Assembly (NCBI RefSeq): GCF_003201605.1
Contig: NZ_QJJR01000004.1
Coordinates: 186,001-250,000 of the forward strand
DNA from: Streptohalobacillus salinus
GTDB taxonomy: Bacteria; Bacillota; Bacilli; Bacillales; Amphibacillaceae
DNA: 64,000 nt
Direction of reading: 5' to 3'
Shown: one piece after another, positions 55,550-64,000 of the stretch
Layout of the letters: each line of letters opens with the position of its first letter
Numbering within the stretch: the stretch's first letter is position 1
Made by a program: the position numbers and the translations under genes
The notes under the pieces: model-generated
The model's input: only the letters and a program-made list of their open reading frames with translations
Databases searched by the model: none
Told to the model about the DNA's origin: nothing

Positions 55550-55732
55550 TTGAAGCGGGTATAGAGGTTGCAAAGACGATCAGTATGTAAGTGAGACGTG
55601 ATTAAGCACGGTTGACCATTTACAAAAAGGAGGCTTTGCCGAAGTGATGTTAGACTTAAAACTAACAGCGCTGGTGTAGCGTTTAAGAAATGCTATGTTG
55701 TCATATAGTAAATCTATATGGAGGGCTAACTC
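55550..55732 (+). promoter_or_regulatory. Lysine riboswitch (L box)
   Basis: Conserved L-box pieces occur in order: AGAGGTTGCAAAGACG with AGTA, AAGGAGGCTTTGCCGAAGTG, the ACAGCGCTGG segment, paired arms around ATATAGTAAATCTATAT, and the closing TGGAGGGCTAACTC. The leader of about 180 nt is followed by a terminator hairpin, which indicates transcriptional attenuation of dapA by lysine. Confidence 0.92.
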
Positions 55733-55761
55733 AACAATCATTTTTGATAATCAATTATGTT

Positions 55762-55795
55762 GCAGCTCACCTTTGCTCTGAGCTGCTATTTGTTT
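55762..55795 (+). terminator. Attenuator terminator between lysine riboswitch and dapA
   Basis: Stem GCAGCTCA / TGAGCTGC with a 9-nt loop followed by TATTTGTTTG, placed 30 bases after the aptamer and 77 before dapA. Confidence 0.8.
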
Positions 55796-55871
55796 GTCAT
55801 AGGAATACATACCATCCGTTGAGTGTCTTTATCCAACAGAGAATGACTAAGATGAATAAGAGGTGTATATA

Positions 55872-56741
55872 ATGAAGTTTGGTAAAGTACTAACAGCAAT
55901 GGTTACGCCTTTTGATCAGTCCAATCAGATTGACTATCAGGTAACCACAGACTTAATTGAATATTTACTAGCAAACGGAACGGAAGGCATTGTAGCCGTT
56001 GGAACAACCGGCGAATCACCGACTTTAACCCATGAAGAAAAGATTGATTTCCTCAAATTTGTTGTTACGGTTGTTAACGGTCGCGTGCCAGTAATCGCGG
56101 GTACAGGATCGAATAATACTGCACAATCGGTTGAGTTAACGAAAGAAGCAGAGCATGCAGGTGTCGACGCAATCATGCTAGTCACACCTTATTACAACAA
56201 GCCATCACAAGAAGGCATGTATCAGCATTTTAAAACGATTGCAGCTGCTACAACGAAGCCCGTTATCCTCTACAACATTCCAGGGCGGACGATTGTCCGT
56301 TTGGAACTAGAGACGATCTTGCGTCTACAAGAAATTGATAATATTGTTGCGATTAAAGAAGCAACCGGTGATTTAGACTTAATTAGTCAAATCATTAAGG
56401 AAACGCCTGCTGATTTTGACGTGTATAGCGGTGATGACAATCTTCTACTACCGATTATCGCACTCGGAGGAACAGGAATTATCAGTGTGGCCTCGCACAT
56501 TGTTGGCAATGAAATGCGCGCGTTGATCGATCACTATCAACGTGGTGAGGTACAAGAAGCAACGGAAATCCAACAAGCGATTGCGCCAATCATTAAAGCC
56601 TTATTTATTGCGCCAAATCCTACGGGTGTTAAATATGCCTTAACACGTAATGGTTGGCCAGTTGGCAATGTGCGTTTACCGCTTATTCCTGTTAATCCAG
56701 CTGAAATTGAAATCATTGACTTGGCTTTATCTAAAAGTTAA
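55872..56741 (+). CDS. dapA: 4-hydroxy-tetrahydrodipicolinate synthase
   Basis: A 289-aa enzyme at the entry to the lysine/diaminopimelate pathway, condensing pyruvate with aspartate semialdehyde. Marks are VGTTGESPTL, the active-site Tyr in VTPYYNKPSQEG, YNIPGRT, the Schiff-base Lys in IVAIKEATGDL and SGDDNLLLP. ATG at 55872 with AGAGGTG is chosen; the GTG at 55863 lies inside that site. It stands alone behind a lysine riboswitch and ends in a strong terminator, so the other dap genes must lie elsewhere. Confidence 0.96.
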   Translation: MKFGKVLTAMVTPFDQSNQIDYQVTTDLIEYLLANGTEGIVAVGTTGESPTLTHEEKIDFLKFVVTVVNGRVPVIAGTGSNNTAQSVELTKEAEHAGVDAIMLVTPYYNKPSQEGMYQHFKTIAAATTKPVILYNIPGRTIVRLELETILRLQEIDNIVAIKEATGDLDLISQIIKETPADFDVYSGDDNLLLPIIALGGTGIISVASHIVGNEMRALIDHYQRGEVQEATEIQQAIAPIIKALFIAPNPTGVKYALTRNGWPVGNVRLPLIPVNPAEIEIIDLALSKS

Positions 56742-56766
56742 GCCTGTTTTACAAGATGTTTTATTT

Positions 56767-56811
56767 AAAGCCCACCACTACCTGGTTTTTCAAAAGTAGT
56801 GGTGGGCTTTT
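56767..56811 (+). terminator. Terminator of dapA
   Basis: A perfect 15-bp stem AAAGCCCACCACTAC / GTAGTGGTGGGCTTT with a 14-nt loop and a T-tail. The stretch 56812-57080 that follows shows no gene. Confidence 0.92.
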
Positions 56812-57080
56812 AAGCATGACTAAATCAGTCTAATGAACCACTGAACCGGTATAGCATTCAATTGTGGACTGTTGTGCTTGTTTGTTGTTATTCTTTTAGA
56901 TACTTAATGACAGCTTAGATGATAATAGCAACGAAAATGTAAAAGAGTCATAGTAAAAAAAGCCATTTTAGAGTTTTCAAGCAAAATCTCCTTTTCAGAA
57001 TCATCAAAGTATTTATGTTGGCCACAGATCTTGGTTCATCCAGACAGACAAAGAATAATCTGAGAGCAATCATACAGATA

Positions 57081-57120
57081 AAGAGGGTGATGTTATGTAG
57101 CTACATAACATCACCCTCTT
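57081..57120. terminator. 40-bp perfect palindrome at the end of the V-ATPase operon
   Basis: Arms of 20 bp, AAGAGGGTGATGTTATGTAG and its exact reverse complement, with no spacer. It lies 16 bases past the ntpD stop. The T-tracts are weak on both strands (TTTATC on the minus strand), so it may act as terminator or as an mRNA 3'-end stabiliser. Confidence 0.75.
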
Positions 57121-57135
57121 ACTATTTTATAGCAT

Positions 57136-57765
57136 TTACTGACCCATATCTTTCACTTTCATAATGCGTGTAATGTTAGCACGTTCATCTTCTTCAAGTT
57201 TCATTTGAATGTAATGAATCGTCTCTTTAAGTTGTGGAATTTTCAAGTACTCCAGCGCGTTAACTCGACGCCGTGTCTTTTCAATTTCATCAGCCATTAA
57301 TTGACACGTTTTTTCGATCTCAGAAAGCTTTAATAGTTTAGGCAAAATAACGCTAATGCGATCAATCGAATCATCTAACTCACTGTTTGAGTTTAACAAA
57401 CCATATTTCATTTCAGATTCTTTATCATCTTCATCTACAGTAAAGTTCATTTCTGGCACCATGACACTCATAATATTCTTTTCTTGAATATCAAGGGTGA
57501 CCGATGTATCAGGTACTGAAAATAATTCTTCGATGAATGATTCATTTAAAAGTGATTTCGCAATAACAAATGCGCGCATAGACTCAGTAAGTTCTGTTTC
57601 CACTTCATCGCGCAACTCATTGTTTTTACGAATCAAGACAATAAACTGACGCATTAATTCATCTTGTTTATCCTTTAAAAGCTTATGACCCCGAGTAGAA
57701 ATAGATAGACGGTCTTTTAGGTTGGATAACTCCATCCGGGTTGGCTTGACGTTCAATCTAGCCAT
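57136..57765 (-). CDS. ntpD: V-type ATPase subunit D (central stalk)
   Basis: A 209-aa rotor-shaft subunit, coiled-coil at both ends. The N-terminus [20 protein letters not shown] and the C-terminal [20 protein letters not shown] are characteristic. It turns inside the A3B3 ring together with F. It is the last gene of the operon, 7 bases after ntpB. No subunit J-like gene follows, in contrast to E. hirae. Confidence 0.95.
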   Translation of the reverse strand: MARLNVKPTRMELSNLKDRLSISTRGHKLLKDKQDELMRQFIVLIRKNNELRDEVETELTESMRAFVIAKSLLNESFIEELFSVPDTSVTLDIQEKNIMSVMVPEMNFTVDEDDKESEMKYGLLNSNSELDDSIDRISVILPKLLKLSEIEKTCQLMADEIEKTRRRVNALEYLKIPQLKETIHYIQMKLEEDERANITRIMKVKDMGQ

Positions 57766-57772
57766 AGGCCGA

Positions 57773-59149
57773 TCACTCTCCTTCCGGCATAAACTCTTCG
57801 ATCAATTCACTCTTAATCCGTTTAAGTTCAGTGCGAGGTAGGATTGATAATAATTCCCATCCGAGTGTTAAGGTTTCCTCGATTGAACGGTTCGTGTAGA
57901 AGCCTTGATTAATGTAGTCTTCTTCGAATCGTTTCGTAAATTCAACATATAACTTATCTGTCTCAGATAAAGCTGACTCACCTAGGACAACGGCCAATTC
58001 TTTTGCTTCTATACCTTTCGCATAGGCTGCAAATAATTGATTCATTGTTGGGGCGTGATCCTTGCGTGTTTTACCCTCACCCGTCCCTTTATCTTTTAGA
58101 CGTGATAATGAAGGAAGCACATTAATCGGTGGCTTAAAGCCTTGGTTATTAAGGTCACGACTCAAAATAATTTGACCTTCAGTAATATAACCAGTTAAGT
58201 CAGGGATTGGGTGGGTAATATCATCTTCTGGCATGGATAGAATAGGAATCTGTGTTACAGATCCTTTTTTGCCAATGAGACGTCCTGCACGCTCATAGAT
58301 GGTCGAAAGGTTGGTATATAAGTAACCTGGATAACCACGACGACCTGGCACCTCACGACGTGCTGCAGAAATTTCACGCAAAGCCTCACAATAGTAAGTC
58401 ATGTCCGTCATAATAACAAGAACGTGCATGTCTTTTTCAAAGGCTAGATATTCAGCAGTTGTCAGTGCCATTTTAGGTGTTGCGATCCGTTCAATAGCAG
58501 GATCATCCGCTAAATTAATAAACATAACAGAACGGTCAATTGCGCCAGTTTTACGGAAATCTTCCATGAAGAAATCAGCTTCATCGAAGGTTACCCCCAT
58601 TGCAGCGAAGACAACGGCAAATTTTTCATCGCTATTTTTCACTGCGGCTTGACGCGCAATTTGTGCTGCCAATTCCTTGTGTGGTAAACCTGAACCAGAG
58701 AAAACGGGTAATTTTTGTCCACGTACTAATGTGTTCAAGTGGTCAATCGCAGAAATACCTGTCTGAATAAACTCATCCGGATAATCACGTGCAATTGGAT
58801 TAATTGCTTGACCATTGACGTCTAAACTTTTTTCAGGGATAATTTCAGGTCCACCATCTTTCGGTTCACCCATCCCACTAAATACACGACCAACCATATC
58901 TTCAGATACATCTAATGATAGTGGCTTACCACGGAAGCGTACCTTTGTATCTTTAATGTTAATCCCACTTGGTCCTTCAAAAATCTGAACCATCGCTTTA
59001 TCGCGATTAACTTCGAGCACTTGTCCGTGACGTATTTCACCGGTTTGAAGTTGTACTTCGACAAGCTCATCGAATTTGACGCCTTCTACACCTTCTACGG
59101 CCATCAGAGGTCCAACGACTTCGCTAACTGTTTTGTATTCTTTAAGCAT
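57773..59149 (-). CDS. ntpB: V-type ATPase subunit B
   Basis: A 458-aa non-catalytic nucleotide-site subunit. It has the typical [21 protein letters not shown]-like start ([19 protein letters not shown]), [27 protein letters not shown] split over the degenerate P-loop region, and [18 protein letters not shown] near the end. The P-loop lacks GKT, as expected for B. It overlaps ntpA by 8 bases. It alternates with A in the hexameric head. Confidence 0.97.
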   Translation of the reverse strand: MLKEYKTVSEVVGPLMAVEGVEGVKFDELVEVQLQTGEIRHGQVLEVNRDKAMVQIFEGPSGINIKDTKVRFRGKPLSLDVSEDMVGRVFSGMGEPKDGGPEIIPEKSLDVNGQAINPIARDYPDEFIQTGISAIDHLNTLVRGQKLPVFSGSGLPHKELAAQIARQAAVKNSDEKFAVVFAAMGVTFDEADFFMEDFRKTGAIDRSVMFINLADDPAIERIATPKMALTTAEYLAFEKDMHVLVIMTDMTYYCEALREISAARREVPGRRGYPGYLYTNLSTIYERAGRLIGKKGSVTQIPILSMPEDDITHPIPDLTGYITEGQIILSRDLNNQGFKPPINVLPSLSRLKDKGTGEGKTRKDHAPTMNQLFAAYAKGIEAKELAVVLGESALSETDKLYVEFTKRFEEDYINQGFYTNRSIEETLTLGWELLSILPRTELKRIKSELIEEFMPEGE

Positions 59150-60926
59150 TCTGCGTCATACCTCCTTCAGCAACTATTTGGTGAATTAGTTCTTTCATAT
59201 CTGTTTTAATTTGTGTGATTTTTTCAAGATTGTCTTCAGGTATCGAGCGTGAACGTGCAATTCGATCACGTAAGTCACTTGTACCTTCAAGGATTTCTTT
59301 ATAGTATGCACCTAAGCGCATTGCTTCACGTGCTTCTTCCTCAAAAGAAAGAATTAAGTCAAGCATATAATATTGTTTGGTGCGTGATGTAAACGTATCG
59401 ATATCGTCAAATGCATTTTGCTGTAAATAGTCTTCACGGAGTGATTGAGCCACAAGCATGGTTAAGCGGTCTTTTTCAGATAAGGATTCAAGACCAACTA
59501 GACGAACAATCTCTTGTAGTTCTGACTCTTCTTGTAAAATATTCATTGAGTGTTGAACCATTTCCGCCCAACCTGTATCGAGTTCTTGGTCCATAAACTT
59601 ACCAACATCATCTAGATAGAGTGAGTAAGAAGTTAACCAGTTGACCGATGGGAAGTGACGTTTCTGTGCAAGGGATGAATCAAGTGCCCAGAAAACTTTA
59701 ACAACACGTAAGGTATTTTGCGTCACTGGTTCAGAGGTATCCCCACCTGGAGGTGATACGGCACCAATTGCTGTAATGGAGCCTTCACGCTCGTCTGAGC
59801 CAAATGTTTGAATACGTCCGGCACGTTCGTAATATTCTGCAATCCGGCTACCAAGATAAGCAGGATAACCTTCGTCACCTGGCATTTCTTCAAGACGACC
59901 AGACATTTCCCGAAGTGCTTCCGCCCAACGTGATGTTGAGTCAGCCATGATCGCAACACTGTATCCCATATCACGGAAGTATTCTGCGATCGTAATTCCT
60001 GTATAAATAGACGCCTCACGGGCCGCTACTGGCATATTTGATGTGTTTGCAATTAAAATTGTCCGTTCCATCAATGATTCACCAGTGTTTGGATCAACAA
60101 GTTCTGGGAACTCGTTGAGTACATCTGTCATCTCATTCCCGCGTTCCCCACAACCAACATAAACAACGAGGTCCACGTCACTAAATTTCGCAATCTGGTG
60201 TTGAACAACTGTTTTACCAGCACCAAAAGGTCCTGGTACCGCTGCAGCCCCACCTTTTGTGATTGGGAAGAATGTATCAATCACGCGTTGTCCAGTTAAC
60301 ATCGGTTTATCAGGGTTTAATTTCTTCTTAAACGGACGTCCCCGACGTACTGGCCAGCGCTGAAGCATGGTAAGTTCTTTCTCTCCATCTTCTGTGTCCA
60401 CTTTAAAGACAACATCTTCAAGTGAATAGTCCCCGTCTGCTAGCGCTGTAAGTGTACCTTGGACACCATGTGGTACAAGGATGCGGTGTTCAATAACTTT
60501 CGTTTCTTGAACGGTCCCAACAATATCCCCAGGCTCAACAACATCGCCGACTTTTTTGGTGGCTTTAAAAGCCCATTTTTTCTCACGATCTAGTGATGAA
60601 ATATTTACCCCTCTAATCAGGTAGTTACTGTTTGTTTGTTCTTTAAATGAATCGAGTGGACGTTGAATCCCATCGAACATTTGTGAAACAATCCCTGGTC
60701 CTAATTCGACAGACAAGGCTTCTCCTGTTGTTTCTACAGGTTCACCAGGTCCTACTCCAGAGGTTTCTTCGTATACTTGGATTGAAGCAACATCATAACG
60801 CATTTCTATGATCTCACCTACTAATCGCATGTCCCCAACATAACAAAGGTCCTGGATATTTGCATGCTCCATACCTTCTGCCATTACTAAAGGACCGGAA
60901 ACTTTAACTATATTCCCTTTCTTCAA
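59142..60926 (-). CDS. ntpA: V-type ATPase catalytic subunit A
   Basis: A 594-aa catalytic subunit. The P-loop GPFGAGKT is at residues 232-239, with the catalytic Glu in GCGERGNEM, the long non-homologous insert between residues about 110 and 200, and [32 protein letters not shown] split around the arginine and glycine motifs. It hydrolyses ATP in the A3B3 head to drive ion export. The ATG follows TAGGAGGGGACTTATTT. It overlaps ntpB. Confidence 0.98.
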   Translation of the reverse strand: MKKGNIVKVSGPLVMAEGMEHANIQDLCYVGDMRLVGEIIEMRYDVASIQVYEETSGVGPGEPVETTGEALSVELGPGIVSQMFDGIQRPLDSFKEQTNSNYLIRGVNISSLDREKKWAFKATKKVGDVVEPGDIVGTVQETKVIEHRILVPHGVQGTLTALADGDYSLEDVVFKVDTEDGEKELTMLQRWPVRRGRPFKKKLNPDKPMLTGQRVIDTFFPITKGGAAAVPGPFGAGKTVVQHQIAKFSDVDLVVYVGCGERGNEMTDVLNEFPELVDPNTGESLMERTILIANTSNMPVAAREASIYTGITIAEYFRDMGYSVAIMADSTSRWAEALREMSGRLEEMPGDEGYPAYLGSRIAEYYERAGRIQTFGSDEREGSITAIGAVSPPGGDTSEPVTQNTLRVVKVFWALDSSLAQKRHFPSVNWLTSYSLYLDDVGKFMDQELDTGWAEMVQHSMNILQEESELQEIVRLVGLESLSEKDRLTMLVAQSLREDYLQQNAFDDIDTFTSRTKQYYMLDLILSFEEEAREAMRLGAYYKEILEGTSDLRDRIARSRSIPEDNLEKITQIKTDMKELIHQIVAEGGMTQNA

Positions 60927-60942
60927 ATAAGTCCCCTCCTAA

Positions 60943-61254
60943 TTATAAGATGTCTTGTCCAACTGCTTTTTCCATATTCTTTCTAATTCGGCCTTTGCCG
61001 ATATTCAATGAACCTTTATGATTCGGAATAAGAATAATCGCAGGTTGAACTTCTGCATCATAACGTTTAATTGTATCCGGTATTTCCTTTGCCATCGCTT
61101 CTGTTAAATAAATAACCCCGTATTGTTCACCAGCTAATCGATCAATGGTCTCTCTAGCAATACGTGGTGTTGCAGAAGCAAACACATCAAATCCTAAGAT
61201 TTTGAAAGGTAAGACCGAATCTTTGTCTCCTACTACTGCTATCTTATGAGCCAT
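60943..61254 (-). CDS. ntpF: V-type ATPase subunit F
   Basis: A 103-aa rotor subunit with the Rossmann-like start [35 protein letters not shown] and [13 protein letters not shown]. It binds subunit D in the central axis. (It is called G in E. hirae naming.) ATG at 61254 is chosen, since AAAGGATGCGACC precedes it and the start is canonical; the longer frame to 61314 overlaps subunit C. It overlaps the ntpC end by 11 bases. Confidence 0.95.
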   Translation of the reverse strand: MAHKIAVVGDKDSVLPFKILGFDVFASATPRIARETIDRLAGEQYGVIYLTEAMAKEIPDTIKRYDAEVQPAIILIPNHKGSLNIGKGRIRKNMEKAVGQDIL

Positions 61255-62251
61255 AAATTGGTCGCATCCTTTCTCTAATAATATCTTCGTCAATTTGATT
61301 GTCTTTTCCGACAAGAATTAAGCGGATATTTGTTACTTCCTTTTCAATTGCGAACATAAATGCCATAACTGGCATGGGTCCAAAGGCTTGATACTTTGCT
61401 TCTTCCATCAAATCATCAACAATTTCATCAATGACTTTATCAAGAACCATTGGATTAATGTTATCTTTTGATTCAACAACTACGGCTTCCAAACGTTTGG
61501 AATACGTTTTGTCTAAGTACAATGAATTTAACACATTGATAGCACCATCATCGGCCGCATCAATTAACGCTTTTTTTGGAATTGTTCCCGAACTAGATAA
61601 GACCGTGTGCAAGAACGAACGTGATTTGTTTTGATTAATACTTCGAACAACTGTTGATAGATTATCAAGGTCAATCATCGCATCGGCCATTTTAGTAATG
61701 GTCGCATTGTTTAAACGGTCAGTGATGGCACGCATATGTTTGTAATAGTAAGTATCCATAAACACATCTGCTGTTTCTAGACGGCCATACGTTTCGAAGT
61801 CTTCGATTGCCCCAGTGACCCCTTCAATCATGATCGGGTTTAATTCGTCAGATTGGCCTGTGTTAACGAGATGACGTAGGGTAGACACAGGATATTTACC
61901 GATATGAATCAATAAATGCTCCAAGTCTTGGTCTGTAAACTTCTGTTTAAGTAGCACTTTTAAGTTGTGGTACGTGTACCGCAATGTATAAATTTGCACA
62001 ACCTCTGAGTCCGGTGTAACGGAATAAAGTTCTTCATAGAGATTTTTTAATCGTTGCATGAGAAAACCATCAAACGTTTTATGTTCTAAAAGTTCTTGTT
62101 CATCGATTAAATATTCAGTGCTTTTTAATGCTTCAAGTGCTTCGCTTAAGTTTTCTGCACGAAGCATCTTTTCATAATCTTCGCGTGTAAGAAGTTGTGT
62201 TTCATACACACGAAGTAAGGTATTGACGCCCTTGTATTGAGTATCTTGCAT
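61244..62251 (-). CDS. ntpC: V-type ATPase subunit C (d-type)
   Basis: A 335-aa helical subunit (the prokaryotic C, equal to eukaryotic d) that connects the rotor ring to the central stalk. Visible marks are [18 protein letters not shown]-type start ([19 protein letters not shown]), [32 protein letters not shown] and the C-terminal [16 protein letters not shown]. It is located between E and F in standard order. Intact. Confidence 0.94.
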   Translation of the reverse strand: MQDTQYKGVNTLLRVYETQLLTREDYEKMLRAENLSEALEALKSTEYLIDEQELLEHKTFDGFLMQRLKNLYEELYSVTPDSEVVQIYTLRYTYHNLKVLLKQKFTDQDLEHLLIHIGKYPVSTLRHLVNTGQSDELNPIMIEGVTGAIEDFETYGRLETADVFMDTYYYKHMRAITDRLNNATITKMADAMIDLDNLSTVVRSINQNKSRSFLHTVLSSSGTIPKKALIDAADDGAINVLNSLYLDKTYSKRLEAVVVESKDNINPMVLDKVIDEIVDDLMEEAKYQAFGPMPVMAFMFAIEKEVTNIRLILVGKDNQIDEDIIRERMRPIYGS

Positions 62252-62264
62252 CTATTCTCCCCCC

Positions 62265-62864
62265 TTATTCATTAGTTTTAAATGCTAAGGCTGCAAGTTG
62301 TGGAGAAAATTCTTTTTTCAACTCTTGAACAAGCACATCAAAACAGAAGTTGTAGTCAATACCACCATGTTGCAACAAGAAACCAGCCTTTTGTTTAACT
62401 GTTTCATTTGCAAGTGTTACGTTAGTGTATTGATCAATAACAGCTGTTACCTCATCTGATTTAAAAACGTCCTTCGAACGTTCACCAGGAACAATCATCC
62501 AATCAATCGTTTTATCAAGATCTTTTAACACACTAGCTAAGAAGATAGACAATCTTTCCCCATCCCAGTTAGCCATTTTGTTAGCGGCTTGATTGAACAC
62601 ATTATTTAGTAACGATTGTTTCGTGCTAAGGACAGCATTTCTTTTCTGATTTGCTAATGTTTGTGCTTCTCGTTCATAGTCATTCGTCATTTGACGTTCA
62701 ATCTGCTCTTCACGATTTTTTTGACTTTCCACAAGCTTTTGACGTTGTTCTTCAATTTTGTCATTAGCAACTTTTTCGTACTCATCTAATCTGTTTTGTC
62801 CTTCCGTTTTGGTTTTCGCCAAAATTTGTGTGGACAAAGCTTGTAAATCTTTCATAGTCCCCAT
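62265..62864 (-). CDS. ntpE: V-type ATPase subunit E (peripheral stalk)
   Basis: A 199-aa peripheral-stalk subunit: a long charged N-terminal helix (KVANDKIEEQRQKLVESQKN) rich in Glu, Gln, Lys and Arg, and a C-terminal alpha/beta domain ending VQELKKEFSPQLAALAF. Sequence conservation is low, as usual for E, and the assignment rests on the architecture and the position between K and C. Confidence 0.9.
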   Translation of the reverse strand: MGTMKDLQALSTQILAKTKTEGQNRLDEYEKVANDKIEEQRQKLVESQKNREEQIERQMTNDYEREAQTLANQKRNAVLSTKQSLLNNVFNQAANKMANWDGERLSIFLASVLKDLDKTIDWMIVPGERSKDVFKSDEVTAVIDQYTNVTLANETVKQKAGFLLQHGGIDYNFCFDVLVQELKKEFSPQLAALAFKTNE

Positions 62865-62883
62865 CCTCTCACTATTTTTTATC

Positions 62884-64000
<1,117 letters not shown>

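Overview
The window looks like the chromosome of a low-GC Firmicute. It is most plausibly a fermentative, salt- or alkali-adapted member of the Bacillaceae or Carnobacteriaceae type (for example relatives of Halolactibacillus, Amphibacillus or Alkalibacterium; this is inference). The reasons are AGGAGG ribosome sites, TPP and lysine riboswitches, a CIRCE/HrcA operator, mevalonate-pathway genes in place of visible MEP genes, a type II-A CRISPR-Cas9 system, a chemotaxis receptor, and a V-type ATPase whose K subunit carries the Na+ ligand set known from Enterococcus hirae. No rRNA or tRNA gene was seen.

Layout. 1-4.2 kb: sbcD (cut by the window edge), sbcC and a small conserved gene. 4.3-13.6 kb: a lipoprotein, CorA, an MsrA-MsrB fusion, an orphan GIY-YIG protein with decayed flanks, DUF1456 and DUF6501-like proteins, a histidine phosphatase, a 7Fe ferredoxin, acylphosphatase and a pair of U32 (TrhP-like) proteins. 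13.8-17.7 kb: membrane proteins, a carotenoid DUF422 gene beside a deleted phytoene-desaturase pseudogene, YbaN, a 28-residue holin-like toxin with Fst-type architecture, and MepB. 17.7-19.5 kb: an H-NOX/methyl-accepting chemotaxis fusion.

20.0-27.0 kb holds a complete type II-A CRISPR locus. It has a divergent tracrRNA, cas9 (1341 aa, SpCas9-like), cas1, cas2, csn2, a transcribed leader containing a 13-nt anti-repeat, and 12 repeats with 11 spacers of 30 nt. The cas genes overlap or abut and read toward the array. The array appears to have its own extended -10 promoter at the end of csn2.

27-34 kb: yaaA, a YwaF-type membrane protein, and the mevalonate genes mvaA, mvaS (divergent) and thiolase. 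34-46.8 kb: an OmpR-type two-component system with a Met-rich sensor loop, an Asp-rich lipoprotein, a split ChrA pair, GNAT, YjdM, a DHFR-like reductase, MFS and EamA transporters, and several unknown membrane proteins. 46.8-49 kb: YitT and a lone tyrosine recombinase preceded by several inverted repeats, one of them dif-like. 49-57 kb: TPP-riboswitch-controlled tenA, CIRCE-controlled htpG, an IDEAL-domain protein, a GGDEF-EAL protein and lysine-riboswitch-controlled dapA. 57.1-64 kb (minus strand): V-ATPase operon I-K-E-C-F-A-B-D, with subunit I running off the window.

The most interesting observations are the leader anti-repeat in the CRISPR locus, the recombinase with dif-like palindromes, the Fst-like type I toxin locus, the carotenoid pseudogene and the divergent EAL domain. 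Start codons were moved from the longest frame to RBS-supported codons where noted. Family names were assigned by reading the sequence, with no database search.
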